NCBI GenBank assembly: GCA_050331475.1
Contig: JBHJGU010000021.1
Coordinates: 1 to 64,000 of the forward strand
DNA length: 64,000 nt
DNA from: JBHJGU01 sp050331475
GTDB lineage: Bacteria; Pseudomonadota; Alphaproteobacteria; Caulobacterales; Maricaulaceae
Direction of reading: 5' to 3'
Under the pieces are notes generated by a model that did not search any database, had not been told where the DNA came from, and saw only the letters and a program-made list of their open reading frames with translations. Position 1 is the first letter of the stretch. Each line of letters opens with the position of its first letter. Shown one piece after another: positions 29,053 to 37,915 of this stretch. Made by a program: the position numbers and the translations under genes.

Positions 29053-29319
29053 TCAAGCGTTTTCGGACCCGTCCTGGGTCGAGTGTGCTTTAAGCGCGTT
29101 AACCTCGGCTTTAAGCGCGGCGATCTCCTCGCGCGCCGCATTTAGCATCGCTTTGGTCGCCTCAAACTCCTCGCGACCGACCAGGTCCATATCCGCGATC
29201 AGCCGATCGACCTGCGCGCGCGCCAGCGCTCGGGCCTCCTCGCCCACGGATTGGGCCGCGCCCAGTGCGCCGGTCATCAACTGAGCCATATCATCTAGAA
29301 GCGGATTTTTGGTTTGCAT
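29053..29319 (-). CDS. ubiK: Ubiquinone biosynthesis accessory factor UbiK
   Basis: An 88-residue protein of the UbiK (BMFP) family: N-terminal amphipathic helix around PLLDDMAQLMTGALGAAQS, then a C-terminal coiled coil (VGREEFEATKAMLNAAREEI, ALKAEVNALK). It promotes assembly of the aerobic ubiquinone-synthesis complex on the membrane. The ATG at 29319 has GGAG eight bases upstream; the longer frame to 29643 runs into the promoter of lgt. Divergent from lgt. Confidence 0.87.
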   Translation of the reverse strand: MQTKNPLLDDMAQLMTGALGAAQSVGEEARALARAQVDRLIADMDLVGREEFEATKAMLNAAREEIAALKAEVNALKAHSTQDGSENA

Positions 29320-29454
29320 GAGAGCGCTCCTTCGTCGCCTAGGTCGCGCCGCGCGAGGTTGCGCGGCCCCCGTGATTTCATGGGCGCGGGCGTCTATAAG
29401 CCGTTCTCGGTTTCCCGCGCAACGTCGCGCGCCCGCAATGAGAGCCCGCCCGTT

Positions 29455-30339
29455 ATGCCCGACCTGAGCCTCGCCGCCATTCCGTTCCCAAAAATTGACC
29501 CCGTGTTCTTCCATATCGGCCCTCTGCCGATCCGATGGTACGCGCTGGCTTACCTCGCAGCCTTTGTCGCGGGTTGGCGGTATATGCTGGTCATTTGCCA
29601 AACCGATCGCCTGTGGCGCGCGAAGGACGAGGCGGTGGGTCAATGCCCTCTGACCCGCGACGACGTCGACGAGTTTCTATTCTGGGCGATTCTCGGTGTG
29701 CTGATCGGCGCTCGGCTCGGTTTCGTGCTGCTGTATCGTCCTCACATGATATGGTCCGACCCCTTGCGTATTCCACAGATGTGGACGGGGGGGATGTCGT
29801 TCGATGGCGGTTTGGTGGGCGTGACCCTCGCAATGTGGGGGGTGGCGCGCGCGCGCAAAGCCCCTGTCTTGCGCTTGGCCGACGCCTGTGCGCCGGTGGT
29901 GCCGATCGGCTTGTTCTTTGGCCGCCTGGCGAATTTCATCAATGGTGAGCTTTGGGGTCGAGTGACCGACGCGCCTTGGGCGATGGTGTTCCCCGGCGCC
30001 GGGCCCCTGCCCCGTCATCCCAGCCAGCTTTATGAGGCGGCGCTTGAGGGCGTCGTTCTGTTCATCATACTGAGCATTTTGGTCTGGCGGGGTCGGGGCT
30101 TGCGTCGCCCCGGTCTGGTCACCGGCGCCTTCTTGGCGGGGTATGGCGTGTTTCGATCGCTGGTGGAGACCGTGCGCCAGCCCGATGACGGCGTGCTCAA
30201 CCTGCCCTTCGGCCTGACACTGGGGATTCTATACTCGCTGCCAATGGTTTTGATCGGCGTCGGGCTGATGCTCAACGCCTTGCGGCGGCCACCGGAACCG
30301 GGGCGCGACCGACCGCAATTGGCGGATGCTGAGGCGTGA
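29455..30339 (+). CDS. lgt: Prolipoprotein diacylglyceryl transferase
   Basis: A 294-residue inner-membrane enzyme with seven membrane segments. Signatures: PLPIRWYALAYLAAFVAGW, GARLGFVLLYRP, GGMSFDGGLVG, the family core GRLANFINGELWGR and RHPSQLYEA. It attaches diacylglycerol to the lipobox Cys of lipoproteins such as HfaB. ATG 29455 was chosen because the family begins there. It overlaps the next gene by GTGA. Confidence 0.94.
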   Translation: MPDLSLAAIPFPKIDPVFFHIGPLPIRWYALAYLAAFVAGWRYMLVICQTDRLWRAKDEAVGQCPLTRDDVDEFLFWAILGVLIGARLGFVLLYRPHMIWSDPLRIPQMWTGGMSFDGGLVGVTLAMWGVARARKAPVLRLADACAPVVPIGLFFGRLANFINGELWGRVTDAPWAMVFPGAGPLPRHPSQLYEAALEGVVLFIILSILVWRGRGLRRPGLVTGAFLAGYGVFRSLVETVRQPDDGVLNLPFGLTLGILYSLPMVLIGVGLMLNALRRPPEPGRDRPQLADAEA

Positions 30340-31451
30340 GCGGCGACCTCAAATACTGGCTCGTCGACTATATCCGCACCCAAGGTCCGCTATCGATCGC
30401 CCAGTTTATGGCGTTCGCGCTCCACCATCCGGATGGCGGATATTACACCTCCCGCGCGCGGCTGGGACGGTCCGGCGATTTCCTCACCGCGCCTTTGGCC
30501 AGCCCGATGTTTGGCGAATTGATCGGTCTGTGGTGCGTGCAGACCTGGGCCGACATGGGCGCGCCGAATCCGGTCCGCTTGATCGAATTGGGTCCGGGGA
30601 CCGGGGTGATGATGGCGGATATGTTACGCGCCGCGCGGGTCTGCCCGGACTTCTTGGACGCGGTGCGCGTGAGCTTGGTTGAAACCAGTCCGGGCTTGGC
30701 CGAACGCCAGAAACGCAGCCTGGCGCGCGCCCCAGCGCCGCCGGACTGGACAACCCGGCTTGACGCCGTCGCCGATGACGCGCCCACACTCATCGTGGCG
30801 AATGAATTCCTCGATTGTTTGCCAATCCGCCAGTTCGTACGTGTTGAGGGGGCGTGGCGGGAACGGCGTGTTGGCGTGAACCCAGACGTCCCGGAGCGGC
30901 TGGCGTTTATCGCCAACCCTGCCTCGATCGGCCCTGCGGATCTGGCGATCCTGCCCCAGGCCTGGCGTGGCGCCGCCCCTGCCGGCGCCCTGATCGAGGC
31001 GCGCCCGGGCGTGGAGCCCTTATTGGCGGACATCAAGCATCGGTTCGCGCAATGTCCCGGGCGGGCGCTGTTCATTGATTACGGCCCGGCGGAAAGCGAA
31101 CTCGGCGACACCCTGCAAGCGATTGCGGGGCATCGCAAAGTCGATCCGCTCGAAGCCCCGGGGGCGGCGGATCTCACTGCGCGGGTGGACTTCGCCGATT
31201 TGGCCGATCAGGCCAAGCGCTTGGGCCTGCGCGTGGATGGTCCTCTTGAACAAGGGGTTTGGCTGAACGCCTTGGGGCTGGGCGTCCGGGCGGAGGCGTT
31301 GGCCACAGCGCAACCCGACCAGCGCGCCAGCCTGAGGACCCAAACCGCAAGGCTCGCCCATAGCGATCAAATGGGAAAACTCTTTAAATCAGTTGTATTG
31401 TCATCATTTGATCTACCGATCGCTGCGGGTTTTGCGCCCATTACCGTGTAA
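30336..31451 (+). CDS. NDUFAF7/MidA-family SAM-dependent methyltransferase
   Basis: A 371-residue class I methyltransferase of the MidA/NDUFAF7 type. N-terminal GPLSIAQFMAFALHHPDGGY and GDFLTAPLASPMFGELIG are distinctive. The SAM motif is LIELGPGTGVMMADML. VANEFLDCLPIRQF and ALFIDYGPAESE follow. The mitochondrial relative methylates an arginine of a complex I subunit, which is a reasonable guess here. GTG start, coupled to lgt by a 4-bp overlap. Confidence 0.87.
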   Translation: MSGDLKYWLVDYIRTQGPLSIAQFMAFALHHPDGGYYTSRARLGRSGDFLTAPLASPMFGELIGLWCVQTWADMGAPNPVRLIELGPGTGVMMADMLRAARVCPDFLDAVRVSLVETSPGLAERQKRSLARAPAPPDWTTRLDAVADDAPTLIVANEFLDCLPIRQFVRVEGAWRERRVGVNPDVPERLAFIANPASIGPADLAILPQAWRGAAPAGALIEARPGVEPLLADIKHRFAQCPGRALFIDYGPAESELGDTLQAIAGHRKVDPLEAPGAADLTARVDFADLADQAKRLGLRVDGPLEQGVWLNALGLGVRAEALATAQPDQRASLRTQTARLAHSDQMGKLFKSVVLSSFDLPIAAGFAPITV

Positions 31452-31543
31452 TAGCTTGAATGAGGCTTGGCGGACTGCAATCCATCCTCTGTCATCGCTT
31501 CGCATGGGTCGCGCGAAAGTGTTCGACTTGCTAGGACGGTGTC

Positions 31544-32332
31544 ATGACGCTGACAATACGACGCTCGTCCTTACTTGAAAGCGCGCCCGGCGTGTCCCAC
31601 GGTTTTTTCGGGCGCACGGGTGGCGTTTCCCAAGGCGTCTATGACTCTCTGAACACGGGCCCCGGCTCAAACGACGACGCGTTGCGGGTGGCGGAGAACC
31701 GACGGCGTGCGGCGGACGTCTTTGGCGTGCCCGCGGAACGAATGCTCACGGCGAGCCAGGCGCACACCGCCACCGCGATCACCGTGTCGGGCCCCTGGCG
31801 CGGACGGCCGAGCCAGGGCGACGCGCTCGGCACCCGGGCGGAGGCGTTGGTCCTAGGCGCGCTAGCGGCGGATTGCGCGCCGATTCTCATGGTTGACCCC
31901 CAGGCTCGGGTCGTGGGGGCGGTGCACGCCGGATGGCGCGGCGCCTTGGACGGTGTGCTGAGCGCGGGCGTGGCGGCGATGGTCGAACTGGGGGCGGCGC
32001 GCGATCGTGTGCTGGCCGCCGTCGGGCCGTGCATCGGTTGGGACTCCTATGAGATCGGGCCAGATTTCAAAGCCCGTTTCTTGGCCGTGGATCGCGGCTT
32101 CGAACGCTTTTTCAAGCCGGGTCCTGCGGACCGCGAGCATTTTGATTTGCCTGGCTTCGCCGCCGCACAGCTGGCCCAAGCCGGCGTCGGGGCTGTGGAC
32201 GTGCTTGAAGATGACGTTTTCCGCCAGGAGGAGGCGTTTTTCTCCAGCCGCCGCGCCAAGCAGGCGGGATATTCCGACTATGGCCGGAACCTGTCCGCGA
32301 TTTGCTTAACGCCGAATGCAGGGCTGGTCTGA
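31544..32332 (+). CDS. pgeF: Peptidoglycan editing factor PgeF
   Basis: A 262-residue laccase-domain (YfiH) protein. GVSHGFFGRTGGVSQGVY starts the fold. The zinc-binding residues appear in SQAHTA, ADCAPILM and AVHAGWRGALDG, with GPCIGWDSYEIGPD after them. PgeF removes UDP-MurNAc-L-Ser, correcting wrongly built wall precursors; older annotation calls it polyphenol oxidase. It follows the methyltransferase after 90 bp. Confidence 0.9.
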   Translation: MTLTIRRSSLLESAPGVSHGFFGRTGGVSQGVYDSLNTGPGSNDDALRVAENRRRAADVFGVPAERMLTASQAHTATAITVSGPWRGRPSQGDALGTRAEALVLGALAADCAPILMVDPQARVVGAVHAGWRGALDGVLSAGVAAMVELGAARDRVLAAVGPCIGWDSYEIGPDFKARFLAVDRGFERFFKPGPADREHFDLPGFAAAQLAQAGVGAVDVLEDDVFRQEEAFFSSRRAKQAGYSDYGRNLSAICLTPNAGLV

Positions 32333-32446
32333 CCATCACGCGCGCACGCGGCGTTCGTGTGCGCATTGCGCCATCGCGACGGCTTCCGGGCAGACGACAG
32401 TTTTGCTACACCGCCCCCGCTTCGTTTGGGCGCGAGGAGGGGTTTG

Positions 32447-33382
32447 ATGAAACTTTTGGCCTGCAACGCGAACCGCGACCTAGCGGCGGCGATCGCGGAT
32501 GCGCTGGACGCACCGTTAACACGGGCGCAGGTTAAACGGTTCGCGGACAAGGAAGTCTTTGTCACGATTGATGAAAACGTCCGTGGACAGGATGTGTTCG
32601 TTATCCAGTCGACCTCGTTTCCCGCCAATGACAATCTGATGGAGCTGTTGATCTGCATCGACGCGCTCAAACGCGCCAGCGCGCGGCGGATCACCGCAGT
32701 CATCCCGTATTTTGGCTATGCGCGACAGGATCGCAAAACCGAAGGCCGCACGCCGATCTCCGCCAAGTTAGTGGCCAATATGATCCAGGCGGCCGGGGCG
32801 CACCGGGTGCTGACCCTCGATCTGCATGCGGGCCAGATCCAGGGCTTTTTCGACATTCCGACGGACAATCTTTTCGCCGCTCCGATTTTCGAGGACGACA
32901 TTAAGGTCCGCTATGACGACACCGACCAATTGTTGATCGTCTCCCCAGACGTGGGCGGGGTGGTGCGCGCGCGCGCCCTCGCCGACCGGTTGCATGCGGG
33001 CATCGCGATTGTGGACAAACGTCGACCGCGCCCGGGCGAGGCTCAGGTGATGAACATTATCGGCGACGTGGCGGAACGCCGGTGTCTGCTGCTCGACGAC
33101 ATTGTGGACTCCGGGGGCACCTTGTGCGGCGCGGCGGAGGCGCTTTACGACCGCGGCGCGGTGGATGTGGGCGCGTATATCAGCCATGGCGTGCTCTCTG
33201 GCCAAGCGGTGGAACGGGTGGAGACGTCTCAGCTGACCGAATTGGTGATCTTGGACACCATCCAGCAGCCCGACAGCGTCAAGCAGGCCTCGAAAATTCG
33301 TGAGGTTTCCGCGGCGAACATGATCGCCGACGCCGTGAGCCGCATCGCCAACGACCAATCCGTATCGATTTTGTTTAATTAA
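32447..33382 (+). CDS. prs: Ribose-phosphate pyrophosphokinase
   Basis: A 311-residue PRPP synthase. Signatures: FADKEVFVTIDENVRGQDVF, IPYFGYARQDRK, the Mg-binding DLHAGQIQGFFDIPTDNL, and the PRPP loop LLLDDIVDSGGTL. It makes PRPP for nucleotide, His and Trp synthesis. GAGGAGG precedes ATG 32447; 30 extra residues upstream in frame are not part of the family. Confidence 0.95.
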   Translation: MKLLACNANRDLAAAIADALDAPLTRAQVKRFADKEVFVTIDENVRGQDVFVIQSTSFPANDNLMELLICIDALKRASARRITAVIPYFGYARQDRKTEGRTPISAKLVANMIQAAGAHRVLTLDLHAGQIQGFFDIPTDNLFAAPIFEDDIKVRYDDTDQLLIVSPDVGGVVRARALADRLHAGIAIVDKRRPRPGEAQVMNIIGDVAERRCLLLDDIVDSGGTLCGAAEALYDRGAVDVGAYISHGVLSGQAVERVETSQLTELVILDTIQQPDSVKQASKIREVSAANMIADAVSRIANDQSVSILFN

Positions 33383-33390
33383 CGTGCGAC

Positions 33391-34164
33391 ATGGACCCGA
33401 ACGCGACCGCTGCTCAGGATACTTTAACGCTATTGGTTATTGGCGTTGGCGGCGCCAACGACGAAACGACTGGTGTATTCGGGGACCATTTACCGGCGAT
33501 CTCTAATTATATTGCGTCATTTGTCAGATCATCCTCGAACAAGACAATAGAGCTCCATTCTGCTTATTTGCCCTGGACAGGCGGAATATCAGTTCTTGGC
33601 TCATTTTTCTCAAGAGAATCGATTGTGACGCTTGATGCGATTTATGAAGATTTTAGCAAGCTCCCAAGTCCGCATGTCGTATTTGTTGGCCACAGTTATG
33701 GCGGCGATACGGCGTTTCACGCCGTGGATCGTTGGAGTGGACATAGAATCGCTGAGCTGAGCGATGGTGTCGCCTTGCTGGTTACGCTCGATCCCGTCTC
33801 CTCAGACGCCGCCTCGCGTTGGGCGGATAACGATCCCTACGGACCTCATTCGGAAAGACGGCCTGAACGCGTCTTCGCTGAGTTTGCTGGCGTGGGCGTT
33901 CGATCTTGGGAAAAAACGCAGAGCAATCCCCGACCAAAGACCGTGCGCACGTGGTTGCACGCATTCGCGGTTGGGGGGCGAGGATATACGGGCGGCGATT
34001 TCCTGGCCGATCTTGGCGGGCAATGGTTGGGCGAGGACCAGGCCGACGCCAATGTCCCCGTGCCAGTTAGCCATGAGGACGTGCCGGGCATGGTCAGGGC
34101 GCTTGAACCGCATTTGGCCAATTGGGCGAACACCTGTTTTCAGTCACCATCACGCAACCCCTAA
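33391..34164 (+). CDS. Alpha/beta-hydrolase-like protein, unknown
   Basis: A 257-residue protein. The nucleophile elbow is clear: VVFVGHSYGGDTAFHAVDRW (GxSxG, Ser near residue 103), followed by LLVTLDPVSSD, which could carry the acid residue, and a C-terminal His in VPVSHEDVPGM. That is a lipase/esterase-like triad. No signal peptide. The first 350 bp are AT-richer than adjacent genes, and it separates prs from rplY, so it may be acquired. ATG at 33391 follows the prs stop by 8 bp. Confidence 0.65.
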   Translation: MDPNATAAQDTLTLLVIGVGGANDETTGVFGDHLPAISNYIASFVRSSSNKTIELHSAYLPWTGGISVLGSFFSRESIVTLDAIYEDFSKLPSPHVVFVGHSYGGDTAFHAVDRWSGHRIAELSDGVALLVTLDPVSSDAASRWADNDPYGPHSERRPERVFAEFAGVGVRSWEKTQSNPRPKTVRTWLHAFAVGGRGYTGGDFLADLGGQWLGEDQADANVPVPVSHEDVPGMVRALEPHLANWANTCFQSPSRNP

Positions 34165-34314
34165 GCCGCATCACCGCCTTGCATCTGCGCCCGCGCTCGA
34201 CTATAGAGCCGGCTTCGAATTTGCTTGGGCTTTAGGCCCACGGGTTGAGCGCCGTCCCCCGGGGCGGCGTTTGCGCATTTAAGCTGCGGACCCGACCGAC
34301 GAAGGAATCTTGCC

Positions 34315-34926
34315 ATGGCGGACGTCGTACTCTCTGTTGACCTTCGCGAACGCACCGGAACCGGCGGTGCGCGCGAAACGCGCCGCAATGGCGACGTGCC
34401 CGGCGTGATTTATGGCGGCCCCTTGGGGCCGGTGGCCATTAGCTTTCGCCTTAACGAGGTGAAAAAGGCGCTCAACACCGGGCGGCTCTTGTCCCACGTC
34501 ATTGAAATCGATCACAAAGGCACCCGCCAACAAGCGATCGCGCGGGACATCCAATTCCACCCGGTCACCGACACGCCCCTGCACATCGATTTGTACCGCG
34601 TGGAATCCGACCAGGTGATCACCGTGGAAGTCGCGGTGCGGTTCCTCAACGAAGAGGCTAGCCCAGGCCTGAAGCGCGGCGGCGTGCTGAACATCGTCCG
34701 ACACGCGGTGGAACTCAACTGCCCTGCCGGTCGGATCCCGGCCGGTATCGACATCGATCTGACGGGCTACGACATCGGAGATACGATACACGCCTCGGCC
34801 ATGTCTCTCCCCGAGGGGGTGAGCCCGGCCATCACGGATCGCGACTTCACCATCGCCACCCTGCAGGGCAGCCGCGCCGTCATCGATCCGGCCTCTCCTG
34901 AGGGCGAAGAGGCGGCGGAGGACTAA
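34315..34926 (+). CDS. rplY: Ribosomal protein bL25, CTC form
   Basis: A 203-residue 5S rRNA-binding protein of the long CTC type: N-terminal L25 domain (LRERTGTGGARETRRNGDVP, VIYGGPLGP) and a C-terminal TL5 beta domain (ALSMSLPEGVSP region). The acidic tail EGEEAAED is usual. It starts a translation-related run with pth and ychF. Confidence 0.93.
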   Translation: MADVVLSVDLRERTGTGGARETRRNGDVPGVIYGGPLGPVAISFRLNEVKKALNTGRLLSHVIEIDHKGTRQQAIARDIQFHPVTDTPLHIDLYRVESDQVITVEVAVRFLNEEASPGLKRGGVLNIVRHAVELNCPAGRIPAGIDIDLTGYDIGDTIHASAMSLPEGVSPAITDRDFTIATLQGSRAVIDPASPEGEEAAED

Positions 34927-34952
34927 GCCCGGCCTCGACGGAGGCGAACGCC

Positions 34953-35579
34953 GTGTTGCTCATCGCGGGTCTTGGCAATCCCGGGCCACAATACGCCGGG
35001 CATCGCCATAATGTGGGCTTTATGGCCGCGGACGCGATCCACCAGGTTTGGGGGTTCGAGCCCTGGCGACGGCGGTTCCAGGCCGAGGCGGCGGAGGGCG
35101 TTCTAAGCACGCCTGCGGGCGGACGGGTGAAAACCCTGCTCCTCAAGCCGCAGACCTTCATGAATGACAGCGGCCGGGCGATTGGCGAGGCGGCGCGGTT
35201 TTACAAAATCCCGCCCCAGGACGTCGTTGTGCTTTACGATGAGCTGGACCTGGCGCCGGGGCGGTTCCGCATGAAGACCGGCGGCGGACATGCCGGCCAT
35301 AACGGGGTGCGCTCCATCATCGCCCAGTATGATCGAGAGATGCGCAGGGGCCGGATCGGCATCGGCCATCCCGGGGACAAATCTCGCGTGCACGGCTATG
35401 TGCTGTCGAACTTCGCCAAGGCGGACCAAGCCTGGGTCGATGCGCTAACCGACGCGCTCGCCCGCGCGGCGCCGTTCCTCGCCGCCGGCGATGATGAGCG
35501 TTATCAGGCCGACGTCATGCGGCTCGCACCCGCGCCCAAGGGCGATCCGCGGAAGTCCGCCGCTCCAACCGAAGACTAG
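34953..35579 (+). CDS. pth: Peptidyl-tRNA hydrolase
   Basis: A 208-residue enzyme that frees tRNA from stalled peptides. LIAGLGNPGPQYAGHRHNVG contains the catalytic His; LLKPQTFMNDSG, VLYDELDLAPG and GGGHAGHNGVRSII are all typical. GTG start with GGAGG upstream. It has a 15-20 residue Lys/Pro/Ala tail beyond the core. Lies 26 bp after rplY. Confidence 0.95.
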   Translation: MLLIAGLGNPGPQYAGHRHNVGFMAADAIHQVWGFEPWRRRFQAEAAEGVLSTPAGGRVKTLLLKPQTFMNDSGRAIGEAARFYKIPPQDVVVLYDELDLAPGRFRMKTGGGHAGHNGVRSIIAQYDREMRRGRIGIGHPGDKSRVHGYVLSNFAKADQAWVDALTDALARAAPFLAAGDDERYQADVMRLAPAPKGDPRKSAAPTED

Positions 35580-35588
35580 GGGACCGAA

Positions 35589-36686
35589 ATGGGTTTCAAA
35601 TGCGGGATTGTCGGGCTGCCGAATGTGGGCAAGTCCACCCTGTTCAACGCGTTAACGCGCACCGCCGCGGCCCAGGCCGCCAATTACCCGTTCTGCACGA
35701 TCGAGCCGAATGTAGGCGATGTGGCCGTGCCGGAACCCCGCCTGCAAACCATCGCCGAGATCGCCCAGTCCGCGCAGATCGTGCCCGCCCGGATGAATTT
35801 CGTCGACATCGCGGGGCTAGTGCGCGGGGCGGCCCAAGGCGAAGGGCTGGGCAACCAATTCCTGGCCAATATTCGGGAAGTGGACGCCGTGATCTATGTG
35901 CTGCGCTGCTTTGAGGATGACGACATCACCCATGTGGACGGCAAGGTGGACCCGCTCGCGGACTTAGAGACCGTCGAGACCGAGCTGATGCTCGCCGATC
36001 TGGAGAGCTTGGAAAAACGCAAAGCGCCTTTGGAGAAAAAAGCCCGCTCTGGGGACAAAGAGGCCAAGGCCGCCATCGCGCTGATTGACGTCGCATTGGA
36101 AGCTTTACGCGAAGGCCAGCCCGCGCGCACCGCCGAGATCAGCGCGGATGACGCGAAGGCCTGGCGCATGCTTCAGCTTCTGACCGCCAAGCCGGTGCTC
36201 TACATCGCGAATGTGGAAGAGACGTCCGCCGCTGCGGGCAATGGACATTCCGCGAAAGTGGCCGAGCATGCGGCCAAAGAAGGCGCGCCGTGTGTGGTGA
36301 TCTCCGCCAAGATTGAAGCGGAGCTGGCGGTTCTAGAGGACGAAGAGCGCGCGGAATACCTCGCCGAGCTGGAGCTAAGCGAGCCGGGCCTCGATAAGCT
36401 GATACGGGCGGGTTACGACCTATTGGGTCTTCAAACCTATTTCACCGCTGGTCCGAAAGAGGCCCGGGCCTGGACCATTCAAAAGGGCTGGACCGCGCCC
36501 CAAGCCGCGGGCGTCATCCATGGCGATTTCGAGCGCGGCTTCATCAAAGCCGAAACCACCGCGTATGAAGATTATGTCTCAGCCGGCGGCGAAGCCGGCG
36601 CGCGCGAGGCCGGCAAGCTGCGCCAAGAGGGCAAGAGTTATATCGTCCAGGACGGCGACGTGATGCTGTTTAAATTCAACGTGTGA
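35589..36686 (+). CDS. ychF: Redox-regulated ATPase YchF (Obg family)
   Basis: A 365-residue P-loop protein. Walker A GLPNVGKST, then FVDIAGLVRGAAQGEGLGNQ. The usual NKxD specificity motif is replaced by IANVEE, the YchF feature that gives ATP preference. The C-terminal TGS domain reads FFTAGPKEARAW-like, here TYFTAGPKEARAWT. It binds ribosomes. It lies 9 bp after pth. Confidence 0.95.
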   Translation: MGFKCGIVGLPNVGKSTLFNALTRTAAAQAANYPFCTIEPNVGDVAVPEPRLQTIAEIAQSAQIVPARMNFVDIAGLVRGAAQGEGLGNQFLANIREVDAVIYVLRCFEDDDITHVDGKVDPLADLETVETELMLADLESLEKRKAPLEKKARSGDKEAKAAIALIDVALEALREGQPARTAEISADDAKAWRMLQLLTAKPVLYIANVEETSAAAGNGHSAKVAEHAAKEGAPCVVISAKIEAELAVLEDEERAEYLAELELSEPGLDKLIRAGYDLLGLQTYFTAGPKEARAWTIQKGWTAPQAAGVIHGDFERGFIKAETTAYEDYVSAGGEAGAREAGKLRQEGKSYIVQDGDVMLFKFNV

Positions 36687-36753
36687 GCGTGAGCCTCGGT
36701 ATCTGACCCGCGATCTGGTAGAACGCCGCCAAACACAGATCGGAGGCCGCCCC

Positions 36754-37764
36754 ATGCCCATTCCCGCCCTGAACCGTCGCGCCTGGCTCGCTGGCGCCCT
36801 TGCCGCCTCCGCCGCGCCGCGCGCCTTCAGCCAGACCGCGCGTGCCGCCCCGGACCCGCTCGCACCGGCGTTCGGCGAGGTTTTGGCCCAGTCGGATTTC
36901 GGCCGGCTGGAACGGATCGCGCCGGGCGTCTACGCCTTTGTCTCCACTCCGTTTGACCATGACGGCGCGCTGGGGGCGTTGGCGACCCTGTCCAATATCG
37001 GCCTGATCGAAACCAAAGCCGGATTTGTTGCGTTTGACGCTGGTTTCCGACCCCAAGGCGCCCGCTGGATCGCGGATCACGCCCGGGCCATGACTGACAA
37101 GCCGATTGCGGCCGTCATCGCGAGCCACGTGCATGGCGACCACGTCGGCGGCATCGCCGGCTTCGTGAATTCCGGCGAGGACGTCAGCGTCTACATGACG
37201 GAAACCACCCGCCAGCTTGTGTTCGAACGCTATGGCGCCGGCCGGGTTCCCGAAGGCGAGGCGTTCGCCCGCCCGCCGCTGCAAATCATCGCGCCGACCC
37301 ATATTCTGCCGGAAGACGCGGGCGACACCGCGCTGGAGTTCGGCGGCCCCACCTTGACGCTGGAGCCGCGCGCAGGCCACACCCCGTCAGACGTGGCGCT
37401 GCGGCTCGAGGATGAGGGGATCGTCTTCGCCGGCGATTTGGTCTGGCAAGGCGTGTTTCCCAATTACGCCGATGCGACGCCGTCGGTGAAGCGCCGGCAT
37501 GCCGGCGCAATCCTCGCCGATCCCGAACGGGTCGTGGTCACGGGCCATGGCGGGGTGGCGAAGGCGAAGGCGCTGACCGGTTATCTCGACATGCTCGACA
37601 CTGTGGAGGCTCAGGCGCGCGCCGGCTTCGAGGCCGGCAAAACCCCGGAGGAGGCGTATGCCGACTTCGCCTTGCCCGAGAGCCTCGGCCCCTGGCGGCT
37701 GTTCTCACCGCAATTCGCAGCCCCCGCCATGACCGCGTGGTATAAGGAGTTCGAGGCCGCGTAA
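36754..37764 (+). CDS. Exported metallo-beta-lactamase-fold hydrolase
   Basis: A 336-residue protein with a Tat-type signal (NRRAWLAGALAASAAPRAF). The zinc motif SHVHGDHVGG matches HxHxDH; GHTPSD, FAGDLVWQG and VVTGHGG provide the further ligands in order. It resembles periplasmic quinoprotein-relay or SoxH-like hydrolases. The substrate is unknown. It stands between ychF and the PhoH-like gene. Confidence 0.83.
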   Translation: MPIPALNRRAWLAGALAASAAPRAFSQTARAAPDPLAPAFGEVLAQSDFGRLERIAPGVYAFVSTPFDHDGALGALATLSNIGLIETKAGFVAFDAGFRPQGARWIADHARAMTDKPIAAVIASHVHGDHVGGIAGFVNSGEDVSVYMTETTRQLVFERYGAGRVPEGEAFARPPLQIIAPTHILPEDAGDTALEFGGPTLTLEPRAGHTPSDVALRLEDEGIVFAGDLVWQGVFPNYADATPSVKRRHAGAILADPERVVVTGHGGVAKAKALTGYLDMLDTVEAQARAGFEAGKTPEEAYADFALPESLGPWRLFSPQFAAPAMTAWYKEFEAA

Positions 37765-37854
37765 GTCCGGGCTCTAGGGTTTTATAGCGTCGAAGCTGCA
37801 AATTGTCGCAGTTTGACTCATTTTTGTCTTAGAAACGACAGACCTGCTTAAGCC

Positions 37855-37869
37855 TTAACACAGCGTTAT
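37855..37869. promoter_or_regulatory. Possible CtrA-type box
   Basis: TTAA, seven bases, TTAT: one mismatch from the CtrA consensus, 47 bp before the PhoH-like gene. An extra TTAA lies seven bases upstream. Chance matches of this quality are expected, so weight is low. Confidence 0.25.
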
Positions 37870-37915
37870 TACTGAATGGATAGGTTTTAGGTGTTGTTGA
37901 GAGAGCGGGAGCGCG

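Noticed and set aside
31393..31578. Frame of 61 codons between the methyltransferase and pgeF genes
   Set aside because: It overlaps both real genes, has no ribosome site and no recognisable product.
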